From Herbaspirillum sp. AP02 (GTDB lineage: Bacteria; Pseudomonadota; Gammaproteobacteria; Burkholderiales; Burkholderiaceae_D): 64,000 nucleotides of DNA. Position 1 is the stretch's first letter. Every line of letters starts with the position of its first letter. This document shows positions 47,078 to 55,571 of the stretch, in pieces. Location of the stretch: NCBI RefSeq assembly GCF_015767275.1, contig NZ_JADWMY010000005.1:186001-250000 (forward strand), written 5' to 3'. The notes below the pieces were generated by a model. It did not search any database. It was not told the origin of the DNA and was given only the letters and a program-made list of their open reading frames with translations. The translations under genes and the position numbers were made by a program.

Positions 47078-47110
47078 CAATATTCAGGCAATATTCAGGC
47101 AATACTCAGG
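47078..47110. repeat. Three 11-bp tandem repeats at the 3' end of the racemase-like gene
   Basis: CAATATTCAGG occurs at 47078-47088 and 47089-47099, and CAATACTCAGG at 47100-47110. The last copy contains the stop codon of the minus-strand racemase-like gene, and each copy repeats that TGA. This points to slippage duplication at the gene end; no function is implied. Confidence 0.8.
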
Positions 47111-47771
47111 CTGCCGCCTCCAGCGCCTGCAAGGACTTCAGCAGATGACGCACCGCCGCCGGGATCGGTGCAATCACCGGCACCGTGAATCGCCGTGCCA
47201 GGGCAATGGCGGCCTGGCCCAGCGGGCCGCCGCCGATCACCACCGCCTGCGCACCGTCGGTCTCCACGCATTCGCGCACCGCCTGGGCCAATGCCTCTTC
47301 CAGTGCCTGGGGATCAGCCGCCAGGGCACGCGGATCGCCCGCCGTCAGGCGGATGCCGGTATAGAGCCCGCCTACCCCGGCCTGCACTGCCTTCTCGCCG
47401 ATCACCCTGGCCAGTTCCGGTGTGACGGTGGCGATGCCGAAACGGCGACCGCCCTGGGCAGCCTCCAGCATCGAGGCTTCGCATAGGCCTGCCACCGGGC
47501 GTCCATCCAGCGCGCGCAGACGTTCGATACCCGGATCGCCGAAGGCACTGATGATCGCGCCCACGCTATGCCGCCCGGCCTCGCGCCAGTTGCGTTCCAC
47601 CTCGGGCGCAGCCGCCGCCAGTTCGTCGGCATTGACGATCATCCCCGGCCCCTGCCCGGCACTGACGCCACTGATGCCATAAGCCGGCGGCAGCTCGGCG
47701 CGGGCGATGGCCACCATCATGTCGGTGGTGGCACGGGAAGCATTGGGATTGATCAGCAGGATATGCGGCAT
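47106..47771 (-). CDS. Asp/Glu/hydantoin racemase-family protein lacking both catalytic cysteines
   Basis: This 221-aa protein fits the hydantoin/Asp/Glu racemase superfamily: MPHILLINPNASRATTD start, FGDPGIERLR, GLCEASM, FGIATVT. In rhizobial hydantoin racemase the two catalytic Cys are near positions 76 and 181. Here the matching places read SAFGDPG (A76) and VVIGGGPLG (G181). It may bind a related substrate and do different chemistry. It is downstream of the MFS transporter (22 bases) and the RpiR regulator, probably in one regulon. ATG 47771 gives the canonical N-terminus; an upstream start at 47912 lies inside the MFS gene. Confidence 0.82.
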   Translation of the reverse strand: MPHILLINPNASRATTDMMVAIARAELPPAYGISGVSAGQGPGMIVNADELAAAAPEVERNWREAGRHSVGAIISAFGDPGIERLRALDGRPVAGLCEASMLEAAQGGRRFGIATVTPELARVIGEKAVQAGVGGLYTGIRLTAGDPRALAADPQALEEALAQAVRECVETDGAQAVVIGGGPLGQAAIALARRFTVPVIAPIPAAVRHLLKSLQALEAAA

Positions 47772-47793
47772 GCCAGTCTCGACAGAAAATGCA

Positions 47794-49242
47794 TCAGCTA
47801 CGCGCCGCCACCGCCTGCACCGGCGCTTCGGGAGCGTCGTCCTGCAGCGGCGCATCGGGCGACTTGCCATAGGTTTCGGGAACGGTGCGCACGGCCAGTG
47901 TGAAGATGCCATACATGGCCGCGATCATGCCGAACACCCCGGCCAGGCCGAAGGCGTCGAACAGGCGTCCGGCCACCAGCGGCATGAAGGCGCCGGCAGC
48001 GGTGCCGGTGGCCAGGATGAAGGCGGTGCCGAAGGCGCGCACCCGGGTGGGATAGAGTTCCGGCGCATAGATCCAGATGGTGGTGTTGAGCAGCAGCACG
48101 AAGAACTGGAACACCGCACCAGCCGCCAGGATCAGCACGATGCTCTTGGCCAGGAAACCGATGGTCAACGCCGCCAGGCAGGCGCCGATGGCCCCTGCCG
48201 TCAGCACACGCTTGCGTGGCAGGTGGAAACCGAAGGCCGAGGCCGCAATCGCGCCCAGCAGGCTGCCGCTCTGCATCACCATGGTAAACAGCAGGCTCTT
48301 GGAGACCGTGTAGCCCAGGCTGACCAGGATAGTCGGCATGAGCGTCAACACCGAGATCTGCGCGCCATAGGTCATCCAGATGGCGACACACAGCGGCAGC
48401 GTGCGGCGGGCCAGCGCACCCTGGAAGATTTCCATGGAACGCACCTTGACCGGCGCCGCCTGCTCGCGCTTGCCATCATCGCTGATCCAGGCCTGGCTCT
48501 GGGGCGCGGGGCCGGACAGCTTGCCGCTGGCCAGCCGCGCCAGCACCTGATTGGCCTCGGCGATCTTGTGACGCGACAGCAGGAAGCGCGGGGTCTCCGG
48601 AATGTAGCGACGGTAGAAGGCGCCCAGCAGGGCCGGCAGCATCAGGCAGAAGAACAGCCAGCGCCAGCTGTTCTCGCCCGGGAACAGGGTAAAGACCAGC
48701 AGGCCGAAGGCCGGCGCCAGGAAGTTGCCCATGCCGCCGGCACCGACGTTGACCAGACCCACGGCCGTGCCTCGGAACTTGCTGGAGCAGAACTCGGCCA
48801 GCATGGTGACCGCAATGGCGATCTCGCCCCCCAGGCCGAAGCCGACGATGGCGCGACCGATGGCCATGACCGTCAGGTCCGGTGCCAGCGCACAGATGCC
48901 CGCACCCAGGGTGAACAACAGCAGGTCCAGGCTCAGCATGACGCGGCGGCCATAGCGGTCGGCCACCAGCCCGGAGACGATACGGCCGATGGCCGCGCTG
49001 GCGAAGGTAACGGTATTGAGCAGGCCGATATCGGTGGCGGACAGCCCCCACTGCTGCTTGAGCAGAGGACCGACCAGGCCGATGGCGTTCTGTTCGAAAC
49101 TGTCGAACAGGCAGCCGATCAGGATCAGGAAGATGATGGTGTGGTGCGAACGGGTCACGCCGATCTTGTCCAGCGCGCCGTCCAGCTCGGCCACGCGCGG
49201 CGAATTCGGGATGTCCGGCGACGAAAGTGTGGGTCCAGCCAT
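47794..49242 (-). CDS. MFS transporter (aromatic acid/metabolite:H+ symporter-like)
   Basis: This 482-aa transporter has twelve hydrophobic segments. The MFS loop signature GLVADRYGRRVML lies after helix 2 and PETPRFLLSRHK after helix 6, typical of sugar/aromatic-acid/H+ symporter families. ATG 49242 is preceded by GAGGAGCAGACC, a strong RBS. It is followed by a racemase-like gene after 22 bases and preceded by an RpiR regulator. Its upstream region has three TGAAA-N6-TTTCA palindromes. Substrate unknown. Confidence 0.9.
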   Translation of the reverse strand: MAGPTLSSPDIPNSPRVAELDGALDKIGVTRSHHTIIFLILIGCLFDSFEQNAIGLVGPLLKQQWGLSATDIGLLNTVTFASAAIGRIVSGLVADRYGRRVMLSLDLLLFTLGAGICALAPDLTVMAIGRAIVGFGLGGEIAIAVTMLAEFCSSKFRGTAVGLVNVGAGGMGNFLAPAFGLLVFTLFPGENSWRWLFFCLMLPALLGAFYRRYIPETPRFLLSRHKIAEANQVLARLASGKLSGPAPQSQAWISDDGKREQAAPVKVRSMEIFQGALARRTLPLCVAIWMTYGAQISVLTLMPTILVSLGYTVSKSLLFTMVMQSGSLLGAIAASAFGFHLPRKRVLTAGAIGACLAALTIGFLAKSIVLILAAGAVFQFFVLLLNTTIWIYAPELYPTRVRAFGTAFILATGTAAGAFMPLVAGRLFDAFGLAGVFGMIAAMYGIFTLAVRTVPETYGKSPDAPLQDDAPEAPVQAVAARS

Positions 49243-49396
49243 GGTCTGCTCCTCGTGCGTAGGGATGGCAAATGAATGCTGCTCGGTCTGCGGTCGAATC
49301 AAGGCTGTGGAACCACGGCGGCTGCATGTCACCGTTCGGATACTGTAGTCCAGCATGCCCGTGATTGGAAGATTGATTTCAACAAATGTTGTTTTA

Positions 49397-49412
49397 TGAA
49401 ATTTAAATTTCA
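49397..49412. promoter_or_regulatory. Palindrome box 1 (TGAAA-N6-TTTCA), candidate RpiR operator
   Basis: TGAAATTTAAATTTCA is perfectly palindromic over all 16 bases, 155 bp upstream of the MFS start. It begins 63 bp from box 2, close to six helical turns. Confidence 0.6.
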
Positions 49413-49459
49413 ATCACGACAGGCTATTAGCAATCTGCATGCCAGCACTTCCGGATGCC

Positions 49460-49475
49460 TGAAATTCAGCTTTCA
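49460..49475. promoter_or_regulatory. Palindrome box 2 (TGAAA-N6-TTTCA), candidate RpiR operator
   Basis: TGAAATTCAGCTTTCA keeps the same 5-bp arms and 6-bp spacer as the other two boxes. One extra pair (C/G) extends each arm to CTGAAA/TTTCAG. Confidence 0.6.
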
Positions 49476-49676
49476 GAAGCATCGGGATAACGGACAAAGC
49501 CGCCAGGGACATGGATTGGAGACGAAACAGGAATGTAGATCGCCAGTGGCTGGCGGCGTCCCAGGCGTGATGCCGGGTGCGCCCCAACGGGGCGTCGACA
49601 GGCGCTGCGCACCGCCGAAGTGCAGCCCCGAGTGCACCAGGCGCATGAAAACAGGGAGTCAAGCCAAATGATTTTC

Positions 49677-49692
49677 TGAAATCAACATTTCA
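49677..49692. promoter_or_regulatory. Palindrome box 3 (TGAAA-N6-TTTCA), candidate RpiR operator
   Basis: TGAAATCAACATTTCA lies just after the RpiR stop codon. With the outer C and G the arms become CTGAAAT/ATTTCAG. Confidence 0.55.
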
Positions 49693-49710
49693 GTCCGGCA
49701 AACCGGGAAA

Positions 49711-50565
49711 TCATCCGAAATCGCCCAGTTCCTCATGTTCCTGCTCCACTGCCGCCAGCCGCTTGCGTCCGGCGGCGCCACTGGCGTCGATCACCAGGGT
49801 GGCCAACAGGTCGCACAAGGCCATCACGCCGACATGGTTGTCCAGCGGGCCGGGACCGCGACACTGGGCCTGCAGCGACCAGTGGGCCTGGGCGCAATCC
49901 GGCGAGGCGTGGTCGCTGATGTAGAGGATATGGGCAGCGGCGCGCACGGCGGCCTGCAGCAGGCGGTCCATCTGGCTGGTCTGGCGGCGGGTACCGAAGA
50001 CGATGACGCAATCCCGCTCGGACAGGCCGGCGGTGTATTCGGCCAGGGTCTCACCGGGACCGGGGAGGGCCGTCACACGCGGCAGCACCTGGATGATCTG
50101 CCAACGCAGGTACAGCGCAAAGGCCTGGCTGCTGCGACTGCCGAAGATCAACACCTGCGGGGCGCCGACGATGGCGCGGGCAATCTCGGCCATGGTGGCA
50201 TCGGACAGGCGCTCGAAGGTGGCCGCCAGATTGGCCTGCGATTGCTGGAAGTGCGCCGCCACCGAACGTACCTGGCGCGCCGCACTGCTGCTGCCGCTGC
50301 TGCCGTGGAACAGGGGCGAGCCGACTTCCTGCTCCTCGCGCACGTGACGGCGTGCTTCCTCGTAGCTTTCATAGCCGATGCGGCGGATGAAACGGCTCAC
50401 CGTGGAGGGCGACACGCCGGCCAGTTGCGCCAGCTCGTTGCCGGCGTAGCTGGCCAGTTCGCCCGGGAATTCCAGCAGGAAGTCCGCCAGCAGGCGCTCG
50501 GTGCTCGACAACTCGTCCAGCTTGCTGCGCACCCGGCGCACGAAGGATTCGGAAGAAGGTCTCAT
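49711..50565 (-). CDS. MurR/RpiR-family transcriptional regulator
   Basis: This 284-aa protein has an N-terminal RpiR helix-turn-helix (about residues 5-80: LSSTERLLADFLLEFPGELASYAGNELAQLAGVSPSTVSRFIRRIGYESYEEARRH). A C-terminal SIS domain (about 125-255: QVLIFGSRSSQAFALYL) senses a phosphosugar or similar ligand in this family. It lies upstream of the MFS transporter and racemase-like gene, and repeated palindromes sit between them, so it probably controls those genes. Ligand unknown. Confidence 0.93.
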   Translation of the reverse strand: MRPSSESFVRRVRSKLDELSSTERLLADFLLEFPGELASYAGNELAQLAGVSPSTVSRFIRRIGYESYEEARRHVREEQEVGSPLFHGSSGSSSAARQVRSVAAHFQQSQANLAATFERLSDATMAEIARAIVGAPQVLIFGSRSSQAFALYLRWQIIQVLPRVTALPGPGETLAEYTAGLSERDCVIVFGTRRQTSQMDRLLQAAVRAAAHILYISDHASPDCAQAHWSLQAQCRGPGPLDNHVGVMALCDLLATLVIDASGAAGRKRLAAVEQEHEELGDFG

Positions 50566-50646
50566 GGTGACGCGGGCCTGGCCCGCTGCGGTTCGATCAG
50601 GATCGCCGCATTGTATAGCAGCTATCGTCGCGGGAAAGGCGCCAGC

Positions 50647-51909
50647 TCAACCGAACTTGCGCGCCGCATCGATCGCCAGGCCGCTGCCGATGCTGCCGAA
50701 CAGGTCCCCCTCCACATGCCGTGCCTTGGGCGCAAGCGCGGCGATGCGATTGCGCAGCAGGCGCACGCCGCTGGAGCCTCCGGTGAAGAACACACTGTCG
50801 ATATCGTCGGCACGCAGGCCGGCCTGCTTCAATAGTGCCAGCACGGTCTGCTCCACCGTCTGCACCAGGTGGTCGACGGCGGCATCGAAATCGCTGCGCT
50901 GCAATTGCAGCTGTTCGGGATTACGCAGACGCTCCAGATCCAGCAGGGTCTGATCCGCCGAGGACAGGGCAATCTTGCCAGCCTCCACCTGCAGGGCCAG
51001 CCAGTGGCCGCAGCGCTGCTCCACCACATCGAGCAGGCGGGCGAAGCGCTCGCGGTCGGCCACTTCGCGAGCCACGTCCTGCAATTGCTGCCAGGCCTTG
51101 CGGGTGTAGAGCTGGTTGATGGTGTGCCAGGTGGCAAGGTTGAAGTAATAGCTGGAGGGAATCTCGGCATTGCCCTGCAGGCGGCCGCCCAGGCCCAGCA
51201 GCGGCATGACGCAGGCCAGGCTGAAATACTTGTCGAAGTCGGTACCGCCGATGTGTACGCCGCCGTTGGCCAGGATGTCGTCACGACGTTCGCTGCGCTG
51301 TGCGCGCTGTGGCGACAGGCGTACCAGCGAGAAGTCGGAGGTACCGCCACCGATGTCGACGATGAGCACCAGCTCTTCCCGGTCGATACGCGACTCGTAG
51401 TCGAAGGCGGCGGCAATCGGTTCGAACTGGAAGGCGATGTCCTTGAAACCGACATCGCGTGCGATCTGCTCCAGCGTATCCTGCGCCAGCTGGTCAGCGG
51501 CCGCGTCGTCGTCCACGAAGTGCACCGGACGACCCAGCACCACGCTGGAGAACGAGGTACCGGCGGCACGCTGGGCGCGCTGCTTCAGCTCACCGATGAA
51601 CTGCGACAGCAGGCCGCGATAAGGCAGCGCCCGCCCGCCGACCTCGGTCTGGCCATCGATGGCGCCGGAGCCCAGCAGACTCTTGAGCGAGCGCATCAGG
51701 CGACCTTCATAGCCGGCCAGATATTCGCCCAGACCGGCGCGGCCATAGCTGAAACTGTTCTCGTCGGCGTTGAAGAACACGACCGATGGCAGCGTCGCGC
51801 GGCCTTCTTCCAGCGGCAGCAGCAGGGAATCCCCGGCGTCCGGGCGCAGCCAGCCCACGGTGGAATTGGAGGTGCCGAAGTCCACACCGCACGCGTTCGC
51901 CATCGCCAT
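50647..51909 (-). CDS. yegD: Hsp70-family chaperone-like protein (YegD type)
   Basis: This 420-aa protein has the Hsp70/actin ATPase domain but only a small remainder, so no typical DnaK substrate domain. Phosphate loops VDFGTSNSTVGW (near 9-20) and LIVDIGGGTSDFSLV, and the adenosine motif VFFTGGSSGVRLLRN, are clear. E. coli YegD is the closest named relative by architecture; its substrate is unknown. GGAGTGATCG precedes the ATG at 51909; a second ATG two codons later is possible. Confidence 0.9.
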   Translation of the reverse strand: MAMANACGVDFGTSNSTVGWLRPDAGDSLLLPLEEGRATLPSVVFFNADENSFSYGRAGLGEYLAGYEGRLMRSLKSLLGSGAIDGQTEVGGRALPYRGLLSQFIGELKQRAQRAAGTSFSSVVLGRPVHFVDDDAAADQLAQDTLEQIARDVGFKDIAFQFEPIAAAFDYESRIDREELVLIVDIGGGTSDFSLVRLSPQRAQRSERRDDILANGGVHIGGTDFDKYFSLACVMPLLGLGGRLQGNAEIPSSYYFNLATWHTINQLYTRKAWQQLQDVAREVADRERFARLLDVVEQRCGHWLALQVEAGKIALSSADQTLLDLERLRNPEQLQLQRSDFDAAVDHLVQTVEQTVLALLKQAGLRADDIDSVFFTGGSSGVRLLRNRIAALAPKARHVEGDLFGSIGSGLAIDAARKFG

Positions 51910-52043
51910 CGATCACTCCTTGTTTTTTCGGCCGGCAATCATATAGAAAAGCACCGTGCTTGTCTGCACGCATGTCCGGCAGCGTTTGAAGCAAGCAACA
52001 TGCCTTGGGCAATCTATTGCCGGCACGACAATATCAGGACGAC

Positions 52044-52077
52044 AAAAAACGCCGGGCGGCATGTCTGCCGTCCCGGC
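52044..52077 (-). terminator. Intrinsic terminator after the SDR gene
   Basis: GCCGGG-C-GGCA pairs with TGCC-GT-CCCGGC (52051-52077, small internal mismatch) and is followed on the minus strand by GTTTTTTG. It ends the SDR transcript. Confidence 0.8.
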
Positions 52078-52140
52078 GCCTTCTGCACCTGGGGTGCGCC
52101 TGTAGAGCGCCTGTGGAGCGCAATCCTGCCTGTGGAAAAC

Positions 52141-52887
52141 TTAGAATTCCTGGGCCACCGGACGCAGCACCACTTCACTGATGTCCACATTCTCCGGCTG
52201 CTCGATGGCATAGGCGATGGCGCGCGCCACCGAATCGGCGGGGATCTGGTTGGCCTCGTACCAGGCCTGGACGGCAGCCGAGGTTTCCTGGTCGCTGCTG
52301 TGCGTCTTCAGTTCGGAATCCACTGCCCCCGGCGAGATGATGGTGGTACGCACGCCCTCCGGGGCTTCGGTACGCAGGCCTTCCGAAAGGGCACGCACGG
52401 CGAATTTGGTGGCGCTATAGACAGTCCCCATGCCGGCGAAGACCTTGATGCCGGCCACCGACGCCACATTGATGACGTGACCCGAGCCCTGGGCGGTAAA
52501 ACGCGGCAGTGCGGCGGCCACGCCGTAGAGCACGCCCTTGATGTTGACGTCGATCATGCGGTCCCATTCCTCGACCTTGAGCTTGGCCATCGGTGCCAGC
52601 GGCATGATGCCGGCATTGTTGACCAGCACGTCGATGCGACCGAAGTGCTGCACGCCCTGCGCCACCAGCGCTTCCACATCGGCGTGACGGGAGACGTCGG
52701 TGGTCACCGCAATGGCCTCGCCACCGGCGGCGGTGATGTCAGCCACCAATTTCTGCAGACGCTCGGTGCGACGCGCGCCCAGCACCAGCCGTGCGCCCAG
52801 GGAGGCCAGATGACGCGCCGTGGTTTCGCCCAATCCACTGCTGGCGCCGGTGATGACGATGACCTTGTTCTTGATGTTGTTGCTCAT
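52141..52887 (-). CDS. Short-chain dehydrogenase/reductase
   Basis: This 248-aa classical SDR has the cofactor motif TGASSGLGETTARHL, the structural NNAG (LVNNAGIMPLAPM), Ser in NVASVAG and the catalytic YSATK. The length is normal. AAAGGGATACATC precedes ATG 52887. It is divergent from a LysR gene (169-bp gap), a common regulator-target layout. Substrate unknown. The nearest relatives by eye are NADP-dependent oxidoreductases of the YdfG-like group. Confidence 0.92.
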   Translation of the reverse strand: MSNNIKNKVIVITGASSGLGETTARHLASLGARLVLGARRTERLQKLVADITAAGGEAIAVTTDVSRHADVEALVAQGVQHFGRIDVLVNNAGIMPLAPMAKLKVEEWDRMIDVNIKGVLYGVAAALPRFTAQGSGHVINVASVAGIKVFAGMGTVYSATKFAVRALSEGLRTEAPEGVRTTIISPGAVDSELKTHSSDQETSAAVQAWYEANQIPADSVARAIAYAIEQPENVDISEVVLRPVAQEF

Positions 52888-53056
52888 GATGTATCCCTTT
52901 CCATGGATGTTGTGAGTGTTTGCCAATCAATGTGCATATCCCGCTCGTGCTGCTTGTGTTGCATGTGTTGCTTGTCGATGGAAGGATTATGGTCACGGCG
53001 ACTATGCCAAACAATGGAAATGATAAGATTACAGAATTCCAATTCAAGGAATCATC

Positions 53057-53947
53057 ATGCTCAACCGACTGGAGATGCTGCGCATCTTCTGTGCTGCCGC
53101 CGACGCCGGCAGCTTCAAGGAGGCCGCCATCCATCTCGGCATTTCGCCGCAGGCGGTCACCCGGGCGATCCAGGAGCTGGAACGGCTGCAAGGCGAGATG
53201 CTGTTCCACCGCAATACCCGCCAGGTGCGCATCACCAGCTTCGGTGAACAACTGGCCGAACGCGCCCGCACCAGCCTGCAGCAGCTCGATGGCCTGTTTG
53301 CGCCGGACCCCGCCGGCCCGCAGGACGACATGAGTGGCGTGGTACGACTGGCCGCGCCCTCGGCACTGGGGCGCAGTCGACTGTTGCCCATCGTGGAAAG
53401 ACTGGCCAATACCCATCCCGGTCTGCGCTTTGACCTGCGGCTGACCGATCAGCGTGCCGACGTGGTCGGCGAAAAGATCGACATCGGCATCCGTGTGGGC
53501 GCACTGCGCGACAACCGCTTCGTGGTACGCCGGCTGGGCAAGACCCGCTTCCATGTCGTGGCCACGCGGCGCTTCCTGCGCCGCCACGGCACACCCGCCA
53601 GGCTGGAAGACCTGCCCGCCCTGCCCTGTACCGGCATGCTCGACCGCGACACCGGCCGGCTATGGCCGTGGATGTTTGCCGGGGATCGCCAGATGAACGC
53701 CGACCATGCGCGCTTCGTCTGTGACGACTCGCAGGCGGAATACCTGCTGGTCAGGGATGGCATGGCCATCGGCCAGATTGCCGGCTTCCTGTGCGATGAC
53801 GACATCGCCGCCGGACGCCTGGTGCCGGTGCTGGGGGAACATGAACCGGAACCCTGGGATACCTATCTGTACCGCCCGCAGCGCGGCCCGGTGCCGCCAC
53901 GGCTGCGCCTGGTGTTCGATACGCTGGTACAGGAACTGTCCGGCTGA
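53057..53947 (+). CDS. LysR-family transcriptional regulator
   Basis: This 296-aa regulator has the winged helix-turn-helix at residues 1-60 (LEMLRIFCAAADAGSFKEAAIHLGISPQAVTRAIQELERLQGEMLFHRNTR). A CrgA-type substrate-binding domain follows (about 90-290: GVVRLAAPSALGRSRLLPIVERLANTHPGLRFDLRLTDQRADVV). AAGGA precedes the ATG. The adjacent divergent SDR gene is the probable target. Confidence 0.92.
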   Translation: MLNRLEMLRIFCAAADAGSFKEAAIHLGISPQAVTRAIQELERLQGEMLFHRNTRQVRITSFGEQLAERARTSLQQLDGLFAPDPAGPQDDMSGVVRLAAPSALGRSRLLPIVERLANTHPGLRFDLRLTDQRADVVGEKIDIGIRVGALRDNRFVVRRLGKTRFHVVATRRFLRRHGTPARLEDLPALPCTGMLDRDTGRLWPWMFAGDRQMNADHARFVCDDSQAEYLLVRDGMAIGQIAGFLCDDDIAAGRLVPVLGEHEPEPWDTYLYRPQRGPVPPRLRLVFDTLVQELSG

Positions 53948-53964
53948 GGGGCTGATCTGGTCAG

Positions 53965-54708
53965 CTACCAGCGGCAGTCGTGGTCCATCAGGACTTCGGC
54001 GCTACCCTGCTCTTGCAGGTCGAAATTGACCGGCATGTTGACCAGGAAGAAGCCGGTACTGCCGTCGGCCAGGCGCGCCCCGGTCAGCAGCAAGGACTGC
54101 GAGGCCATGTTGGCGGCTGCATAGGCGCTGCGGGCGGCGGCCAGCCGGAAGGGATCATCCTGCTGCAGGGCATCGGCAGGCAGGCGCATGACCCAATAAC
54201 GGTGCCCCTCGAAATGCCAGGGCAGCCATTGCCGCAGCGGATCATCGCGATGCTCGGCCAGGCTGGCGGCCACGTCGCGTCGCATGCAGTCCATGTGCAG
54301 ATGCAGGTGTAATTGCGAACGTGCGGCGGCGGAGTTGACTTCCACGCCCAGCTGTTCATCCTCCCGCGAGCGCCCCAGCGTCTGCGCCACGCGCCAGCGC
54401 TGTTCCCAGGCGTAGGCCCAGTAGCGGGGCGCATCCTCCCTGAGCAGTTCCGGGCTTTCGATGCCGCTCAGGCGCCGGGTCGGCATCAGCAGGTACTGGG
54501 CCGGGCCCACCAGGTCTTTCAGGATCACGAAGCCCCGTTGCAGGTCCACCGTGGCGCAGGGCTGCGGCTCGCCGTGAGCCTGCATCGCGGGGACGCATTG
54601 CTGGCTGGTGATTTCCCATAGCTTGTGGGGATCGGCGGCTGCGGTGGCGGACTGGCTGCACAGCAGCAGCCAGATCGGTATCAAGAAAGGGAAAGAGGGC
54701 AGTCGCAT
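53965..54708 (-). CDS. cdh: CDP-diacylglycerol diphosphatase
   Basis: Cdh splits CDP-diacylglycerol to CMP and phosphatidate at the cell envelope. The 247-aa protein has a signal/anchor (about residues 1-24) and a HIT-like domain with LWEITSQQCVPAMQAHGEPQPC, VILKDLVGPAQYLLMPTRRLSGIESP and the histidine triad SQLHLHLHMDC. All match E. coli Cdh as I recall it. ATG 54708 is preceded by GAGG and begins the signal sequence. It converges on the LysR gene with a 17-base gap. Confidence 0.92.
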   Translation of the reverse strand: MRLPSFPFLIPIWLLLCSQSATAAADPHKLWEITSQQCVPAMQAHGEPQPCATVDLQRGFVILKDLVGPAQYLLMPTRRLSGIESPELLREDAPRYWAYAWEQRWRVAQTLGRSREDEQLGVEVNSAAARSQLHLHLHMDCMRRDVAASLAEHRDDPLRQWLPWHFEGHRYWVMRLPADALQQDDPFRLAAARSAYAAANMASQSLLLTGARLADGSTGFFLVNMPVNFDLQEQGSAEVLMDHDCRW

Positions 54709-54860
54709 CAAACCATCCTCGGCAGGGACGCCGCGCGTGCAGGAGCGCCAGGCGGCAAGTTGCGCAGGGTAGCGATACGGTGTTTCCGCATGATGACAGT
54801 GGCTGCGCCGCCGCTCGATGAGCGGACTTGGCACGAGTTGCCATCGCCGGCATGGACGGC

Positions 54861-55514
54861 CTAGGCCATCAACTGTCTGGCCAGCCCCACCAGATCGAAC
54901 ACCGGCCGGCCGGTGCGCTGCGCAATGGCCGGCGCAACCGGCGGCATGTTGGTGCACTCCAGCAGGATGGCGCGTACCTGCGGCTGCGTGGCCACCAGCT
55001 CATCGGCCAGCGCCAGCATCTCGGCATGGATACGCTGCATGTCGCCCTGCGGCTGGTTGCCCACGATGACGCGCGCGAATTCGGAATCAACCGGCATGCC
55101 GGCAATCGGAGAATCCATGCTGCCGCCGAGCGCGGCCAGATGCGCCGGCCCCAGGCTCGCACTGGAGGCAGTAAGGATGCCGACATGGCGCGCGCCCCCG
55201 AACGCCAGGTACAGCGTGGGCAGCCAGCACAGGCTGGAGCTGGCGAAGGGAACCTGCACCGCGGCGGCGATGGTCTGCTGGTGCAGCGCCAGGAAGCCGC
55301 AACTGGTGACGATGGCCTTGCAGCCTTCTGACTCCAGGGCGCGGGCGGCCTGGACGAAATCGTCCACCATGCCACTGGCACGCTCGAAGATCACTTTCTG
55401 CGGCGAGGCCCGGCTGACCTTGTGCAGCCGCGTGGGAAAGGGAAAGGTGGCCGGGTTGCCGATATCGCCGGGGGGACGCGGAAATACAGTGTCGAGCATG
55501 ACGATGCCGAGCAT
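54861..55514 (-). CDS. Aspartate/glutamate racemase-family protein
   Basis: This 217-aa protein resembles Asp/Glu racemases. Unlike the racemase-like gene at 47106, it keeps both candidate catalytic cysteines: AIVTSCGFLAL (C72) and AILLECTNMPP (C187). It is the last gene of the minus-strand D-amino-acid set (dehydrogenase, TPP enzyme, racemase), so amino-acid racemisation before or after D-amino-acid oxidation is a fair guess. ATG 55514 has GAGG upstream; a longer start at 55559 would add an unlikely hydrophobic lead. Confidence 0.8.
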   Translation of the reverse strand: MLGIVMLDTVFPRPPGDIGNPATFPFPTRLHKVSRASPQKVIFERASGMVDDFVQAARALESEGCKAIVTSCGFLALHQQTIAAAVQVPFASSSLCWLPTLYLAFGGARHVGILTASSASLGPAHLAALGGSMDSPIAGMPVDSEFARVIVGNQPQGDMQRIHAEMLALADELVATQPQVRAILLECTNMPPVAPAIAQRTGRPVFDLVGLARQLMA

Positions 55515-55571
55515 GCGGAGCCTCAGGAAAAGTAAGTAGATCGCCAGCATTCTAACCAATCCCGCACCGAC

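Larger units (their letters stand above)
49243..49710. other. 468-nt region between RpiR and MFS genes
   Basis: No gene is seen. The region is A/T-rich compared with its neighbours and carries three 16-bp palindromes of identical design plus CAACA-AA-TGTTG at 49380-49391. It is the presumed control region of the MFS/racemase-like operon. Confidence 0.65.
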
